64,000 nt of DNA, from assembly GCA_913051545.1 (NCBI GenBank), contig CAJXCD010000002.1, positions 1 through 64,000 on the forward strand. Reading direction: 5' to 3'. The notes under the pieces were generated by a model. That model was not told the DNA's origin, ran no database searches, and saw only the letters and a program-made list of their open reading frames with translations. Made by a program: the position numbers and the translations under genes. How positions within the stretch are numbered: the stretch's first letter is position 1; each line of letters opens with the position of its first letter. This document shows, piece after piece, positions 34,964-44,937 of the stretch. This DNA is from an uncultured Chloroflexota bacterium. Lineage in GTDB: Bacteria > Chloroflexota > Dehalococcoidia > Lucifugimonadales > CAJXCD01.

Positions 34964-35836
34964 ATGTCACATGAACTGTCTCTTTCAAATAAATCAGAGG
35001 AAATTAAGATAGGTCGTAGGAATTTCAGTTGGGGATCACGCACTTTTGTAATGGGTGTTATAAATGCCACTCCTGATTCCTTTTCAGGTGATGGTTTGGC
35101 GAGCTCTGTAGATTCTATGCTTAGCAAGGCTAGGAATTTCCAGGATTTAGGGGCAGACATTATTGATATTGGAGGTGAGTCGACCCGCCCACCTGGGTTG
35201 TACGCAGGTTCGAAGCCAGTTTCACTTAATGAAGAGTTGTCGAGGGTGATACCAGCAATTGGTATTTTGGCGCAAGATTTAGATATACCTATAAGTGTTG
35301 ATACTTACAAGGCCGAAGTAGCTTCTATGGCTTTAGCTTCAGGGGCATCGATGGTTAATGATATTTGGGCGTTGCAGCGTGACCCTGACATGAGTTCGGT
35401 AGTAGCTAGTGCGGGTGTGCCAGTCGTACTTATGCATAATCAAGGAGGAACTAATTATAAAGATGTAGTAACTGAGATAATCGAATCCTTATTTATGCTT
35501 ATTGAGGATGCCGTTGGCAAAGGAGTAGAAAGAAAGAACATTATAATTGACCCTGGCGTGGGATTTGGAAAGACTGCGGAGCAAAATCTTGAGGTAATTA
35601 GACGATTACAGGAATTCAAAAAATTAAACTGTCCGTTGCTGGTAGGGGTATCTCGTAAGTCCACAATAGGTTATGTTTTAGATCTGCCGGCAGATCAACG
35701 TGTTGAAGGGACAGCGGCATCTGTTGCGTTATCCATCGCGGGGGGTGCTGATATTGTTAGGGTTCATGATGTTAAAGAGATGATCAGAGTTTCAAAAATG
35801 AGTGATGCTATTGTGCGTGGATGGAGAAACTCTTAA
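34964..35836 (+). CDS. folP: Dihydropteroate synthase
   Basis: 290 residues: condenses 6-hydroxymethyl-7,8-dihydropterin diphosphate with 4-aminobenzoate. Motifs: VMGVINATPDSFSGDG near 28, IDIGGESTRPP near 65, IIDPGVGFGKT near 195, GVSRKSTIGYVL near 226, and a C-terminal RVHDVKEM. Length is normal. It is coupled to folK through a TAATG overlap. Confidence 0.95.
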   Translation: MSHELSLSNKSEEIKIGRRNFSWGSRTFVMGVINATPDSFSGDGLASSVDSMLSKARNFQDLGADIIDIGGESTRPPGLYAGSKPVSLNEELSRVIPAIGILAQDLDIPISVDTYKAEVASMALASGASMVNDIWALQRDPDMSSVVASAGVPVVLMHNQGGTNYKDVVTEIIESLFMLIEDAVGKGVERKNIIIDPGVGFGKTAEQNLEVIRRLQEFKKLNCPLLVGVSRKSTIGYVLDLPADQRVEGTAASVALSIAGGADIVRVHDVKEMIRVSKMSDAIVRGWRNS

Positions 35837-36324
35837 TGCTTAACGAAGTATACCTTGGGTTAGGTTCTAATATGGGTGATAGACATTCAAATGTGAGACA
35901 GGCTTTGGGTCTCATTAGTAGTATTGCTGATAACCTCACGGTTTCAAATACTTATGAAACATTTCCCCAAGGATTTCGATCACAGCCTCCTTTTCTCAAT
36001 GCAGCTTGCAGATTATGGACCAATATGAATCCATTCGAAATGATGAGGGTATTGTTCGAAATACAATTCAGTATGGGTGTGAAGGCTCCTCTTTTAAACG
36101 GTCCTCGTCCGTTGGATATTGACATCCTAATGTATGGGAATCTTGTAATTAATGCTCCTAATCTTGTTCTTCCTCATCCCCGAATGCATGAGAGAAGATT
36201 CGTTCTGGAACCATTGTCGGAAATCGCACCATCTTTGACACATCCGATTCTGAAACTTACAGTGGCTGAACTACTAAGCCAACTAGATGGTACAACGGGG
36301 ATTAGATGGTGTTTCGAAAATTAA
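35836..36324 (+). CDS. folK: Hydroxymethyldihydropterin pyrophosphokinase
   Basis: 162 residues from the ATG at 35836, which overlaps the folP stop as TAATG and has GGAG at 35823-35826 nine bases upstream. An upstream ATG at 35821 is less likely. Motifs: VYLGLGSNMGDR, GPRPLDIDILMYG and LPHPRMHERRFVLEPL, the ATP and pterin-binding loops. It supplies the substrate for FolP. Confidence 0.94.
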   Translation: MLNEVYLGLGSNMGDRHSNVRQALGLISSIADNLTVSNTYETFPQGFRSQPPFLNAACRLWTNMNPFEMMRVLFEIQFSMGVKAPLLNGPRPLDIDILMYGNLVINAPNLVLPHPRMHERRFVLEPLSEIAPSLTHPILKLTVAELLSQLDGTTGIRWCFEN

Positions 36325-36353
36325 GACTAATAAGTGTATCGACTTAATAGTCT
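36324..36353. terminator. Hairpin between convergent folK and Trm112-like gene
   Basis: AGACTAATAAGT (36324-36335) pairs with ACTTAATAGTCT (36342-36353) at 11 of 12 positions around a 6-base loop. It covers the ends of both convergent genes. U-runs are weak, so termination efficiency is uncertain. Confidence 0.55.
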
Positions 36354-36523
36354 GAAGTCGGCAGGAGGTTTGGTATAGAGTCTTCAATGGGGTAAACGGT
36401 TTGGTCATTAGAACAATGTAGGGTTCCTTCAAGTATTTCCCCATTTTCTTCAGTAGTTATTCGCAATGAGAGTTTACTGTTACATAATGGACATACCAGT
36501 ATTTCCATAAGTTCAGGTTTCAA
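36344..36523 (-). CDS. Trm112-family zinc-ribbon-like small protein
   Basis: 59 residues, easily missed by length cut-offs. It reads MKPELMEILVCPLC near the N-terminus, then LEGTLHCSNDQTVYPIEDSI and PNLLP, the Trm112/YcaR pattern. Cys residues are CPLC and a single later Cys (second pair incomplete, as in YcaR). The TTG start at 36523 is preferred: GAGGG lies about 9 bases upstream and the N-terminus then matches the family. Trm112 proteins bind and activate methyltransferases in eukaryotes and archaea; the bacterial role is less clear. Confidence 0.85.
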   Translation of the reverse strand: MKPELMEILVCPLCNSKLSLRITTEENGEILEGTLHCSNDQTVYPIEDSIPNLLPTSDY

Positions 36524-36612
36524 TATGCTAACCCTCTATGTCTGCCACCGTTTTCCCGCATATTAGAGCCGATTTGCCCAAGTAAAAGTAGTTTCCCGAG
36601 TACTTGTAATTA

Positions 36613-37119
36613 TTATCCATTTCCAAGTGATTTTTCAAATAATAGGTCCAGTATGTCAGATAAGAACAATACGATTATTCCTACAATCACAATAGCATTA
36701 TATCCCGATAAACTCTGTATAGTTTTGGTAAATATACTTAATCGTTTTGCAGGATCCTTTGTTTGCATCGTTTCGAGTGCCCTAGATTGTCTCCTTTGTG
36801 ACTCTACTTGTATAAACATCCATATTGAAAGTATAGCCTTAAAACCAAGGGTGATGACATAGGGTGATCCAACTCCGTCCTCCGTAAGTCGGTCCGTTGC
36901 CAAAACAACGCCTGTTGCTATTAATGTAATAATGCAAGTATTTACAATATTTTGAAATGTTGATGCTAAATTGAGACCAGCTGTGCTATCACGATTTTCA
37001 TAATCTGAGGAAAACGGACGCAATACCAACAGGTAAAATATACTCCCGCCTACCCATGTCACAGCGGATATAGCATGCAACCAGGTAACTACAAGCATAA
37101 ATATGTCCTTAATTGTCAT
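36613..37119 (-). CDS. CopD-like four-helix membrane protein
   Basis: 168 residues with four membrane segments. The start, TWLHAISAVTWVGGSIFYLL, carries the conserved His and Trp-Val-Gly-Gly of CopD/DUF2269-type proteins. Others have metal or haem-related roles; none is demonstrated here. It lies 70 bp downstream of a TlpA-like gene on the same strand, a plausible redox/copper context. Confidence 0.75.
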   Translation of the reverse strand: MTIKDIFMLVVTWLHAISAVTWVGGSIFYLLVLRPFSSDYENRDSTAGLNLASTFQNIVNTCIITLIATGVVLATDRLTEDGVGSPYVITLGFKAILSIWMFIQVESQRRQSRALETMQTKDPAKRLSIFTKTIQSLSGYNAIVIVGIIVLFLSDILDLLFEKSLGNG

Positions 37120-37189
37120 ATATGCTCATTTCCGTATGCTTCATTGTGATGCTTTTTTTAAGTAGACGGGAATAGATTATTCACAAGAA

Positions 37190-37699
37190 TTACTTGGAAG
37201 CCAATTCCAGCAATTTTTCTGAATCAAGCATGCCTGTCCATTTTTGGACTACCTGGTGATCTTGATTCAAAAAAATAGTTGTTGGGAATCCTTGTATTTC
37301 ATATTTTACTACCAGTTCGGTATCGTAGGTCATGCCTAGTGTGTAAGTCAGATTTAGTTCGTTAACAAATTGCTGCCCATCCTCGAACGTATCAAAGCCA
37401 GGAACTTGAATGCCTATTAGTATTGTGTTCGCTTCTTTTAGATACTCTGAGGCAGATTCGAAGTCAGGTATTTCTAGTCGGCAAGGAGGACAAGATGGAT
37501 ACCAAAAATTCAATATCATTTTTTGTCCTTCGTAATCGGATAATTTTGCAATATCTCCACTTCGGTGATTCACGTTTTCGAATAATTTTATATCAAATGG
37601 GTAAGCCGAATCAGGGCTAGTTTGTTCGATCCATTGTGAGCAGTGGACAAAAGATACAAATACTGCGAAGGATGTAATGAACAGTTTCAATAATGTCAA
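37190..37699 (-). CDS. TlpA/ResA-like thiol-disulfide oxidoreductase
   Basis: 169 residues: an N-terminal signal anchor (about 1-20), then a redoxin domain with active site WYPSCPPCRLEIPDF near 75 and the cis-Pro loop GFPTTIFL near 141. It acts outside the membrane to reduce disulfides or mature cytochrome c or copper sites. The TTG start has GGTGATC one base away. An in-frame TTG at 37690 is also possible. Confidence 0.86.
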   Translation of the reverse strand: MTLLKLFITSFAVFVSFVHCSQWIEQTSPDSAYPFDIKLFENVNHRSGDIAKLSDYEGQKMILNFWYPSCPPCRLEIPDFESASEYLKEANTILIGIQVPGFDTFEDGQQFVNELNLTYTLGMTYDTELVVKYEIQGFPTTIFLNQDHQVVQKWTGMLDSEKLLELASK

Positions 37700-37756
37700 A
37701 GATCACCAAAAATATTATTAAAGATTAATTGACTAATGGTAGTGAATAGATCCTAT

Positions 37757-38986
37757 TTATTCTATTTCTTCCATAAGTTTTTCTGCGTGTTCCATAATTA
37801 TCTTCGACCGATCGGCTGCTATTCCAATATTAGAAAGGTATAATCTTAATACGTCCCTAGGGTCAGTAGTTCCGGAATATGTACCTCCAAGTCTAGTACG
37901 CTGCGTGGATGTGACTTCCGTAGTTACAGATGCCACAAAATGGGCGTCTTGAAGGGCGCCACGAATCTTCTCGCTATTCAAATGTCCTTCTAGTTCGGGG
38001 GCAACAGAAATCATCACGCGTACGATGGCTTTTTCAATGTGGTATTTACCAATTTCCTTCAATACTGTATTAGTGGGGTCAATATCATCATTTCTTATTT
38101 GTACAGGTATTGTCACAAAATTTCTAGCGTCAACTTCATGAAATTCAAAATGCTTTAGCCTGTGTCCTGTATAAGCTGTCGGGTCTAGTTCAATTATACA
38201 GAATCCTTTTGGGTCTTTTTCTTCTCCAAAATCTACTCTTTGAATGCTGCCTGAGTACACTATACGTGGATTTGTTCCCAGCTGTTGGTATTTGTGTACG
38301 TGACCAAGCGCTACATAATCAAATTGAGGCAACCCCACTGCACTCTTAAGTAAAACATGGTCTCTGCCTAGCATCATCCACTGTTCAGATCCTGTTGATG
38401 CATCTCCAACTGAGACGTGACCCGCAAAAATGGCTGGAAGTTTGGGGTCTAAAGACTCTGCTTGTATACGAATAAGTTCAGTTAATTTGTGCTGAATAGT
38501 TTCATTCAATTTTTCTTGCGTCATACCACGCGTTTCTTCACGAGCTAGGAAATTACTGCGCCGTATCCATGGAAGGGATACGATTTGTATGGGACCGTCG
38601 TTAGTGGGTATGACCTGTGTAGTTATAGAGTCGCCAGTGTATACTTTACTCACGCTTAATGTGGGAAAAATCTCTAAAGCTGAAGCTCGACTCGTTACCA
38701 ATGGCATATCGTGATTTCCTACCACCAAGAAAGTAGGGATTCCTTCAGAAGATAGCCTGATTATTCTCTTTGCAAATTCTCGTTGGTGCGTTTGATTAGG
38801 GTCACGATTTTTGTATGCATCCCCACAAAATAGGGCTAAGTCAACACGAGTATCAATAGCGTATTCGACTAGTTCATCAAGTGTTTGGAGAAAATCACCT
38901 AGTCTTGTAGATAGACCCGTGTCCGGATCTGTTCTACCGTAGTTTTCTACTCCTATATGGACATCTGCGAAGTGTAAGATTCGCAT
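37757..38986 (-). CDS. sbcD: SbcD/Mre11-type DNA exonuclease
   Basis: 409 residues. All metallophosphoesterase motifs are present: HFADVHIG near 5, FCGDAYKNR near 55, VGNHDMP near 94, FAGHVSVGD and ALGHVHKY near 225. The C-terminal third is the capping domain. With SbcC it processes hairpins and double-strand break ends. No sbcC neighbour is visible; the adjacent genes are a TlpA-like protein and glyS. Confidence 0.88.
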   Translation of the reverse strand: MRILHFADVHIGVENYGRTDPDTGLSTRLGDFLQTLDELVEYAIDTRVDLALFCGDAYKNRDPNQTHQREFAKRIIRLSSEGIPTFLVVGNHDMPLVTSRASALEIFPTLSVSKVYTGDSITTQVIPTNDGPIQIVSLPWIRRSNFLAREETRGMTQEKLNETIQHKLTELIRIQAESLDPKLPAIFAGHVSVGDASTGSEQWMMLGRDHVLLKSAVGLPQFDYVALGHVHKYQQLGTNPRIVYSGSIQRVDFGEEKDPKGFCIIELDPTAYTGHRLKHFEFHEVDARNFVTIPVQIRNDDIDPTNTVLKEIGKYHIEKAIVRVMISVAPELEGHLNSEKIRGALQDAHFVASVTTEVTSTQRTRLGGTYSGTTDPRDVLRLYLSNIGIAADRSKIIMEHAEKLMEEIE

Positions 38987-39083
38987 ATTATCCTCGCTTG
39001 AGATGTTTACACTTATCTCTTATAAATGCGTATTTTTAAGACTAGGCCGCGCTGACAACATCCCCACGGAAATTAGTAGCTTA

Positions 39084-40457
39084 TTACTCTAATTTGTTTC
39101 TAAGTTCTTTAGTTAGGTTAGCAATAGGCACTCTGATTTGGGACATTGAATCTCGTTCTCTGATGGTAACAGATTTATCGTCTAGTGAGTCGAAGTCAAC
39201 TGTTACACATAGGGGAGTTCCTACTTCGTCTTGTCTACGATACCTTTTGCCTATGCTTTGGGCATCATCATATTGAATCATACCCGTTATGTTTTCAGAT
39301 TTTCGAACCGTTTCGTGTACCTCTTTAGCTAGAGGGACAAGATTCTCATTTCGGCTTAATGGCAATACAGCTATTTTTACAGGTGCAAGTGATGGATGTA
39401 TTTTCAGAACTACTCTGCTCTCTTTTTTTCCAGATCCACTTAGTATTTCCTCTTCACTGTATGCATCTACTAAAAATGTCATGACTGCTCGATCAGTTCC
39501 GAAAGTTGGTTCAATAACATATGGCATTATATGTTTCCCAGTTTTGTCATCAAAATACGAAAGAGATTCTCCACTACTATCGGTGTGGGCTCGCAGGTCG
39601 AAATCAGTTCTGTTAGCTATACCACTGATTTCTCCCCAACCCCATGGGTAAAGGTACTCTATATCGCATGTTCCTGTAGAGTAATGTGCCAATTCGTTGG
39701 GTTCATGATCACGGAGTCGTAATTTCTGAGGATTTACACCTAGATTCGTGTACCATTTTTGGCTATCAGCGATCCAAGATTTATGCCATTTGTCAGCATC
39801 TTTAGGATCAACGAAAAATTCAATTTCCATAATTTCAAATTCTCTGGTTCTGAAAATGAAATTACCGGTAGTAATTTCATTTCGGAATGCTTTCCCAGTT
39901 TGTGCAATTCCAAAGGGTAACTTGCGGCGAGTTGTAGTAATTATGTTGTTGAAATTAACGAATATGCCCTGGGCTGTTTCAGGTCTGAGAAAAGCCTCAC
40001 TAGCCGTATCTTCTACCGGTCCAATAGTGGTTTTGAACATTAGATTGAACATTCGGGGTTCGGTTAATGAACCACTACATTGCGGGCATACTAGAGGTGT
40101 GTCAGGTGAGTTTGTGTCCTCGGTGTTTGTGGATGAAATATGGTCTTCCCTGTATCGTCGTTTACAGTCTGTACACTCAACAAGGGGATCCGTAAACCCA
40201 TCAACATGTCCGCTTGCTTTCCACACCTCTGGATGCATTAGTATAGATGAATCTATACCTACTACATCGTCTCTACCCCACACCATTGTTTTCCACCAAG
40301 CATTCTTTACATTATTTTTTAGCTCTACACCTAGAGGACCATAATCCCAAGTGCTGGCTAAACCACCATATATCTCGCTGCTTTGAAATAAAAACCCTCG
40401 TCGTTTACACAAGGATACAATTTCACTTAATTTCAAAATTGAAGGCGTTTGAGACAC
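39084..40457 (-). CDS. glyS: Glycyl-tRNA synthetase (single-chain class II)
   Basis: 457 residues. Class II motif 1 region GPLGVELKNNVKNAWW, motif 2 FRNEITTGNFIFRTREFEI, motif 3 near GTDRAVMTFLVDA, and a C-terminal anticodon-binding domain (VKIAVLPLSRNE). A Cys4 zinc-like insert, CTDCKRRYRE and CPQCSG, follows motif 1. This is the alpha2 type, unlike the alpha2beta2 enzyme of many bacteria. The start is GTG with AGGGG upstream. I see no T-box in the 216-bp leader. Confidence 0.94.
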   Translation of the reverse strand: MSQTPSILKLSEIVSLCKRRGFLFQSSEIYGGLASTWDYGPLGVELKNNVKNAWWKTMVWGRDDVVGIDSSILMHPEVWKASGHVDGFTDPLVECTDCKRRYREDHISSTNTEDTNSPDTPLVCPQCSGSLTEPRMFNLMFKTTIGPVEDTASEAFLRPETAQGIFVNFNNIITTTRRKLPFGIAQTGKAFRNEITTGNFIFRTREFEIMEIEFFVDPKDADKWHKSWIADSQKWYTNLGVNPQKLRLRDHEPNELAHYSTGTCDIEYLYPWGWGEISGIANRTDFDLRAHTDSSGESLSYFDDKTGKHIMPYVIEPTFGTDRAVMTFLVDAYSEEEILSGSGKKESRVVLKIHPSLAPVKIAVLPLSRNENLVPLAKEVHETVRKSENITGMIQYDDAQSIGKRYRRQDEVGTPLCVTVDFDSLDDKSVTIRERDSMSQIRVPIANLTKELRNKLE

Positions 40458-40562
40458 ATTAACCCCTAAGTTCCTAGTATATCCTCTAAGTATCCTAAAC
40501 TAAGGCGGTAATTGTATCAACGTAAGTGAATCTCTACCGCTGTAATAAACTAGTACTTTTAA

Positions 40563-40582
40563 AAATTACATAAATGTAATTT
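40563..40582 (-). terminator. Weak hairpin after hppA
   Basis: AAATTACAT and ATGTAATTT are perfect 9-bp arms around two bases. On the minus strand the stem runs into a short U-run, downstream of hppA and upstream of glyS. The stem is AT-only, so it is weak. Confidence 0.4.
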
Positions 40583-40673
40583 ATCCCACCGATACTTTAA
40601 TCAGATTTCAAATTCAGAATCTTTAGCCGTCGCTTAGTAATATACGAAAAAGTTTATGTCAGTGTCGTCTAGA

Positions 40674-42782
40674 CTATAAGAAAAGGGGTGCAAATACTAA
40701 GGCTACCATCGACATAAGTTTTATCAGTATATTTAGGGATGGTCCTGAGGTGTCCTTAAAAGGATCTCCTACAGTATCACCCACAACTGCTGCTGAATGT
40801 TGGTCAGATCCTTTACCGCCTAAATTACCTGCTTCTATATACTTTTTAGCATTATCCCAAGCTCCGCCTGCATTAGCCATCATGATTGCCAGTAAGAATC
40901 CAGTCCCAATAGCACCTATTAAGAGACCTCCTAGGGCTTCAGCCCCTAGAATTATACCAACTAAAACAGGAGTAATTATTGCCAGTAATCCAGGTAGTAC
41001 CATTTCACGCATAGAACCTGTTGTGCTTATGTCAACTGCACGGGCATGATCCGCTTCAGCTTCACCCTCCATTAGACCTGGGATTTCTCTGAATTGCCTT
41101 CGTACCTCTGTTACCATTGAATTAGCAGCTCTACCAACAGCTTGCATGGTTAAGGCTGAGAACATGAATGGAGTGATGCTACCGATGAGTAGACCCATAA
41201 CCACTTTTGTTTCTAGAAGGTTGAATGTTTCGATTTTAATGTCTGTAATCTCAGCGTATGCCGCCATTAATGCAAGGGCCGTTAAGACGGCTGAACCTAT
41301 TGCAAATCCTTTGCCGGTCGCAGCAGTGGTATTACCTAGTGAGTCTAAAGCATCAGTTCTTTCCCTGACTTCGGAACCCATATGAGCTTGTTCTGCAATT
41401 CCTCCTGCATTGTCAGCAACTGGCCCGTACGCGTCTGTAGCAAGAGTTATACCTAACGTCGATAGCATTCCTACTGCTGCTAAAGCAACACCATATGTTC
41501 CAGCTAAATCGCTAGCGAGCCACATCGCTATTACTACGGTTAGCCCAGGTATTAAGGTGCTTAGCATACCAAGACCAATACCACCTATGATCACTGTTGC
41601 AGGACCCGTTTCTGCCTGTTTTGCTAAATTAACAGTGAAACGATACTCATATGAAGTATATACTTCAGATGATGTACCGATGATTTGTCCTGCTACTAGT
41701 CCAACTACTATGACCCAAAAAAGGTCGAAAGGTAGATTCATTAAGTATATTGCTATTCCAGTTCCTATAAGAACAAGTGTCCCTGCTCCGAAAATACCGG
41801 TTCTTAGTGCCCAAAGTAGTCGTCCCATACTAGCACCTTCACCCGTTCGCACTAGGAAAGTACCAAGTATTGAGGCTCCAATACCGATTGCTGCTATCAG
41901 TATAGGCAGGACAAATAATGATGCGTCAAAACTGCTAGAAACATCTGATTTGCCTTCAAGTTCGGAAACAGATTTGAATTCACTTATAAGGCTTGATGCT
42001 ACTGAATTATCAGTAAGTAAGAACCCAGCTCCCACAGCAGCTAATGCTATAGCTGCGATTATTGAACCTACATAGGATTCGAAGAGGTCGGCGCCCATGC
42101 CTGCAACGTCGCCTACATTGTCGCCTACATTGTCTGCTATCGTTGCCGGATTTCGTGGGTCATCTTCAGGTATTCCTGCTTCAATTTTTCCAACCAGATC
42201 GGCTCCAACATCTGCTGCTTTTGTGTATATTCCTCCACCCACTCTGGCAAATAGGGCTATTGATGACGCGCCGAAACCAAAACCAGCAACTATACTGAAA
42301 TCTCGGAAAATTAAGTACATCAGTGTCACACCGATTATACCTATACCTACGACACAAGCTCCCATAACTCCACCGCTGCTAAATGCTATCCTAAGTGCAG
42401 GATTTAGTCCTTGCTGGGCTTTTACTACTGTTCGGGTGTTGGCACGGACAGCAATACTCATTCCTATATATCCTGCCAAAGCTGATCCTATAGCCCCAAC
42501 AAGGTATGCTATTGCTGTGGATGGTATGGATCTCTCAGTTCCCACCCTGTCTAGTATGTCGTAGTCAATGAAAACTGCTAGTATGATTACAACTGCTAGA
42601 ACAAAAAAGGCAAGAAATCTATATTCTCGAGACAGGAATGCTACAGCTCCCTGTTGAATGGCTTTTCCTATAGATCTGACTGATTCATTTCCCTCATCCT
42701 GACGAAGTATTTTCAGTGTTTGGATTAGGGCGAATATCAGACTGACCACTCCTGCACCGATTGCTATATATATTATGCTCAA
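40674..42782 (-). CDS. hppA: Membrane-bound pyrophosphatase, K+-dependent type
   Basis: 702 residues with about 16 membrane segments. The PPi site is [18 protein letters not shown] near 190, followed by [20 protein letters not shown] second acidic site lies near the C-terminus ([13 protein letters not shown]). It couples PPi hydrolysis to ion pumping. [10 protein letters not shown] has Ala and Gly at the positions that are Lys and Thr in K+-independent enzymes, so K+ dependence is predicted. H+ or Na+ specificity is not settled by sequence. The start is TTG with GGAG 8 bases upstream. Confidence 0.95.
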   Translation of the reverse strand: MSIIYIAIGAGVVSLIFALIQTLKILRQDEGNESVRSIGKAIQQGAVAFLSREYRFLAFFVLAVVIILAVFIDYDILDRVGTERSIPSTAIAYLVGAIGSALAGYIGMSIAVRANTRTVVKAQQGLNPALRIAFSSGGVMGACVVGIGIIGVTLMYLIFRDFSIVAGFGFGASSIALFARVGGGIYTKAADVGADLVGKIEAGIPEDDPRNPATIADNVGDNVGDVAGMGADLFESYVGSIIAAIALAAVGAGFLLTDNSVASSLISEFKSVSELEGKSDVSSSFDASLFVLPILIAAIGIGASILGTFLVRTGEGASMGRLLWALRTGIFGAGTLVLIGTGIAIYLMNLPFDLFWVIVVGLVAGQIIGTSSEVYTSYEYRFTVNLAKQAETGPATVIIGGIGLGMLSTLIPGLTVVIAMWLASDLAGTYGVALAAVGMLSTLGITLATDAYGPVADNAGGIAEQAHMGSEVRERTDALDSLGNTTAATGKGFAIGSAVLTALALMAAYAEITDIKIETFNLLETKVVMGLLIGSITPFMFSALTMQAVGRAANSMVTEVRRQFREIPGLMEGEAEADHARAVDISTTGSMREMVLPGLLAIITPVLVGIILGAEALGGLLIGAIGTGFLLAIMMANAGGAWDNAKKYIEAGNLGGKGSDQHSAAVVGDTVGDPFKDTSGPSLNILIKLMSMVALVFAPLFL

Positions 42783-42831
42783 TACTATATCTCCAAAAAA
42801 AAACTCCCGTTAATTAGAGAGTGTGATTTAG

Positions 42832-42878
42832 GGTAGTTTAGCTACCTGCTGTCAAGCTACCATACGCAGTTTAGCGTA
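42832..42878. repeat. Paired mini-hairpins upstream of hppA
   Basis: GGTAG-TTTAG-CTACC (42832-42846) and TACGC-AGTTTA-GCGTA (42863-42878) are two short perfect stems that share an AGTTTAGC core. They lie 50-95 bp upstream of hppA, in the 180-bp gap before rnhB. They may be paired protein sites or a leader structure. Confidence 0.4.
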
Positions 42879-42962
42879 GTCAAGGATTGTGGTGGTTTCT
42901 TAGTGGTCCAATTTTGGAGAATTATACGATCTAATCAAAAATAACTTTCAGATAATGGTACG

Positions 42963-43613
42963 TTAATTTTTGCTAGGTTGTTTAATAGGTGAGAATGAGA
43001 ATCTGTGTATAGTGCATGGCCCCAGAGCCTGTAGTTTGTATTTGTGCTCTAATGTTCCATACCCCTTGTGTTTTGCAAATCCATAACCAGGATATATTAA
43101 ATCATAATCGGTCATCATTTTGTCGCGAGTTACTTTAGCTATCACAGATGCAGCTGCTATTGATAGACATTTTGAATCACCTTTTATTATTGGCTTTTGA
43201 GGAATATTTACCTCGGGTAACGGGAATGCGTCGAGGAGTAAAAAGTCTGGAGTGATTTGCATTTGACATATTGCCCTCGTCATTGCCAGTCTAGTAGCTT
43301 CAGCGATCCCCAACTCGTCGATTTCTTTAGAAGTACTAATCCCTGTACCTACCCCTAATGCATTTTTTAGGATATATGTCATCGCATATTCACGTTGTTT
43401 TGGACTTAGTTGTTTACTATCTCTAATATATTTTGTCCATTCACCTTTGGGATTTGCACGAAGTACGACTGACCCAGCAAGTACGGGTCCAGCGAGTGTT
43501 CCTCTACCAACTTCATCTACACCGGCAATTAAACTATATCCTTTTGATTGCAACTCGGCTTCTTCGTGGTATGACGGTGCTCGGATGTTTGATGTTTTAC
43601 ATTTTCGAATCAT
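42963..43613 (-). CDS. rnhB: Ribonuclease HII
   Basis: 216 residues. GVDEVGRGTLAGPVLAGSV near 32 holds the Asp-Glu pair. DSKQLSPKQRE, LLLDAF and DSKCLSIAAASVIAKVTRD supply the remaining acidic and Ser/Lys residues. It cleaves RNA at ribonucleotides embedded in DNA. Lies about 110 bp downstream of mnmA on the same strand. Confidence 0.95.
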   Translation of the reverse strand: MIRKCKTSNIRAPSYHEEAELQSKGYSLIAGVDEVGRGTLAGPVLAGSVVLRANPKGEWTKYIRDSKQLSPKQREYAMTYILKNALGVGTGISTSKEIDELGIAEATRLAMTRAICQMQITPDFLLLDAFPLPEVNIPQKPIIKGDSKCLSIAAASVIAKVTRDKMMTDYDLIYPGYGFAKHKGYGTLEHKYKLQALGPCTIHRFSFSPIKQPSKN

Positions 43614-43723
43614 GATTTAATTTTATATATGATGAAACAGATGTATTCTTTATTGCAAATTGATTACTGACGGCAAATTTGGTATATACGCATATCTAAT
43701 TTCGGACACGTTTCAGGGTTAGT

Positions 43724-44857
43724 TTATTTAGAAAATTTACCGACAGCGTTGATCTCGGTATCCTGGGGATGTTCAGTTGGTTCATATATTTCAATAATGC
43801 CTCCGGCAACCAGTTCGTCACCATTGTAGAACACAACCGCCTGCCCGGGAGTTACAGCACGCTGGGGCGTGTCAAAATGTACTTCTGCCCAAGCTCCCTT
43901 GTTTATCAGCATGGCAGGTGATTTAGAGGCTTTGTACCGGATTTTCGCAGAAACTTTTATAGGTGCTTCGGACGATATTCCTGATATATAATTCATGCCG
44001 GATGCCCACAAAGTGGATCTGTAAAGTGCGTTCTCCGGACCTATAGTTACTTGGTTTGATTCCGGGTCAATCTTTGTTACATACATTGGCTCCGTAGTGT
44101 TACCATCTAGTCCTAGTCCTCTCCGTTGACCAATAGTAAAAAATTGTAATCCTGTATGTTTGCCAACCATCGTACCATTAGTGTTAACAATTTCACCCGC
44201 ATGGTTTTCGGTTCGTTGTTGTATGAATTCACGGTAGTTACCACTAGGAATAAAACATATTTCTTGGCTGTCAGGCTTGTCAGCTACTAGCAAGTTGGCT
44301 TTAGTTGCTATTTCACGAATTTCTTTTTTAGAGTATTCCCCAACAGGAAGGAGCAATTTAGAGAGTTCGTTTTGAGTTATCGTGTAAAGAACATAGGATT
44401 GATCCTTGTCTGGGTCTGTACCTACCATTAGTCTTGATATTGCCCCATCACGTTTAATTCGAGCATAGTGACCAGTAGCAATGAAATCAGCGTCTAGAAA
44501 TAAGGCTCTTCTCAGAAGAAAATCAAACTTGATCTTATCGTTGCATGCCAGGCATGGGTGGGGAGTGCGTCCCTTTTCATACTCTCGGCAGAAATAATCA
44601 ACTACGTGTTCTTGAAATTCTCTTTCGAAGTTTTGGATATAGTGAGGAACGCCTATGGTTTGACACACCCTGCGGGCGTCTTCTATATCTTCGACTGAAC
44701 AGCACTGTTTGTTTTGTGGGGGAACGTCATCACGCTGGGTGGTCCAAAGCCTCATGGTAACGCCTATAACGTCATACCCTTCTTCATGAAGTAGTAATGC
44801 CGCTACTGACGAGTCTACACCGCCACTCATTGCTACAACTACTCGACCTTTGCTCAT
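43724..44857 (-). CDS. mnmA: tRNA 2-thiouridylase MnmA
   Basis: 377 residues from the ATG at 44857. PP-loop VAMSGGVDSSVAALLL starts at residue 6. Catalytic cysteines are in LACNDKIKFDF and SQEICFIP. It forms 2-thiouridine at position 34 of Lys, Glu and Gln tRNAs. An upstream in-frame ATG at 44893 would add 12 residues, but the chosen ATG gives the usual N-terminus and has a GGTAGG 8 bases upstream. Confidence 0.94.
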   Translation of the reverse strand: MSKGRVVVAMSGGVDSSVAALLLHEEGYDVIGVTMRLWTTQRDDVPPQNKQCCSVEDIEDARRVCQTIGVPHYIQNFEREFQEHVVDYFCREYEKGRTPHPCLACNDKIKFDFLLRRALFLDADFIATGHYARIKRDGAISRLMVGTDPDKDQSYVLYTITQNELSKLLLPVGEYSKKEIREIATKANLLVADKPDSQEICFIPSGNYREFIQQRTENHAGEIVNTNGTMVGKHTGLQFFTIGQRRGLGLDGNTTEPMYVTKIDPESNQVTIGPENALYRSTLWASGMNYISGISSEAPIKVSAKIRYKASKSPAMLINKGAWAEVHFDTPQRAVTPGQAVVFYNGDELVAGGIIEIYEPTEHPQDTEINAVGKFSK

Positions 44858-44937
44858 GTAAAAAAGCCTACCATAGGTACTGGGACCTATCAACCTAAAT
44901 GTAGTGCTGACAAAGTTAGTATGGTGCTGATAGAATC

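Noticed and set aside
40458-40673. Possible T-box leader for glyS
   Set aside because: The conserved T-box core is absent; the only inverted repeat is an AT-only stem.
41410-42075. Long antisense frame inside hppA
   Set aside because: It is a mirror of the hppA codon pattern (Ala/Pro/Thr/Ile-rich) with no family similarity.
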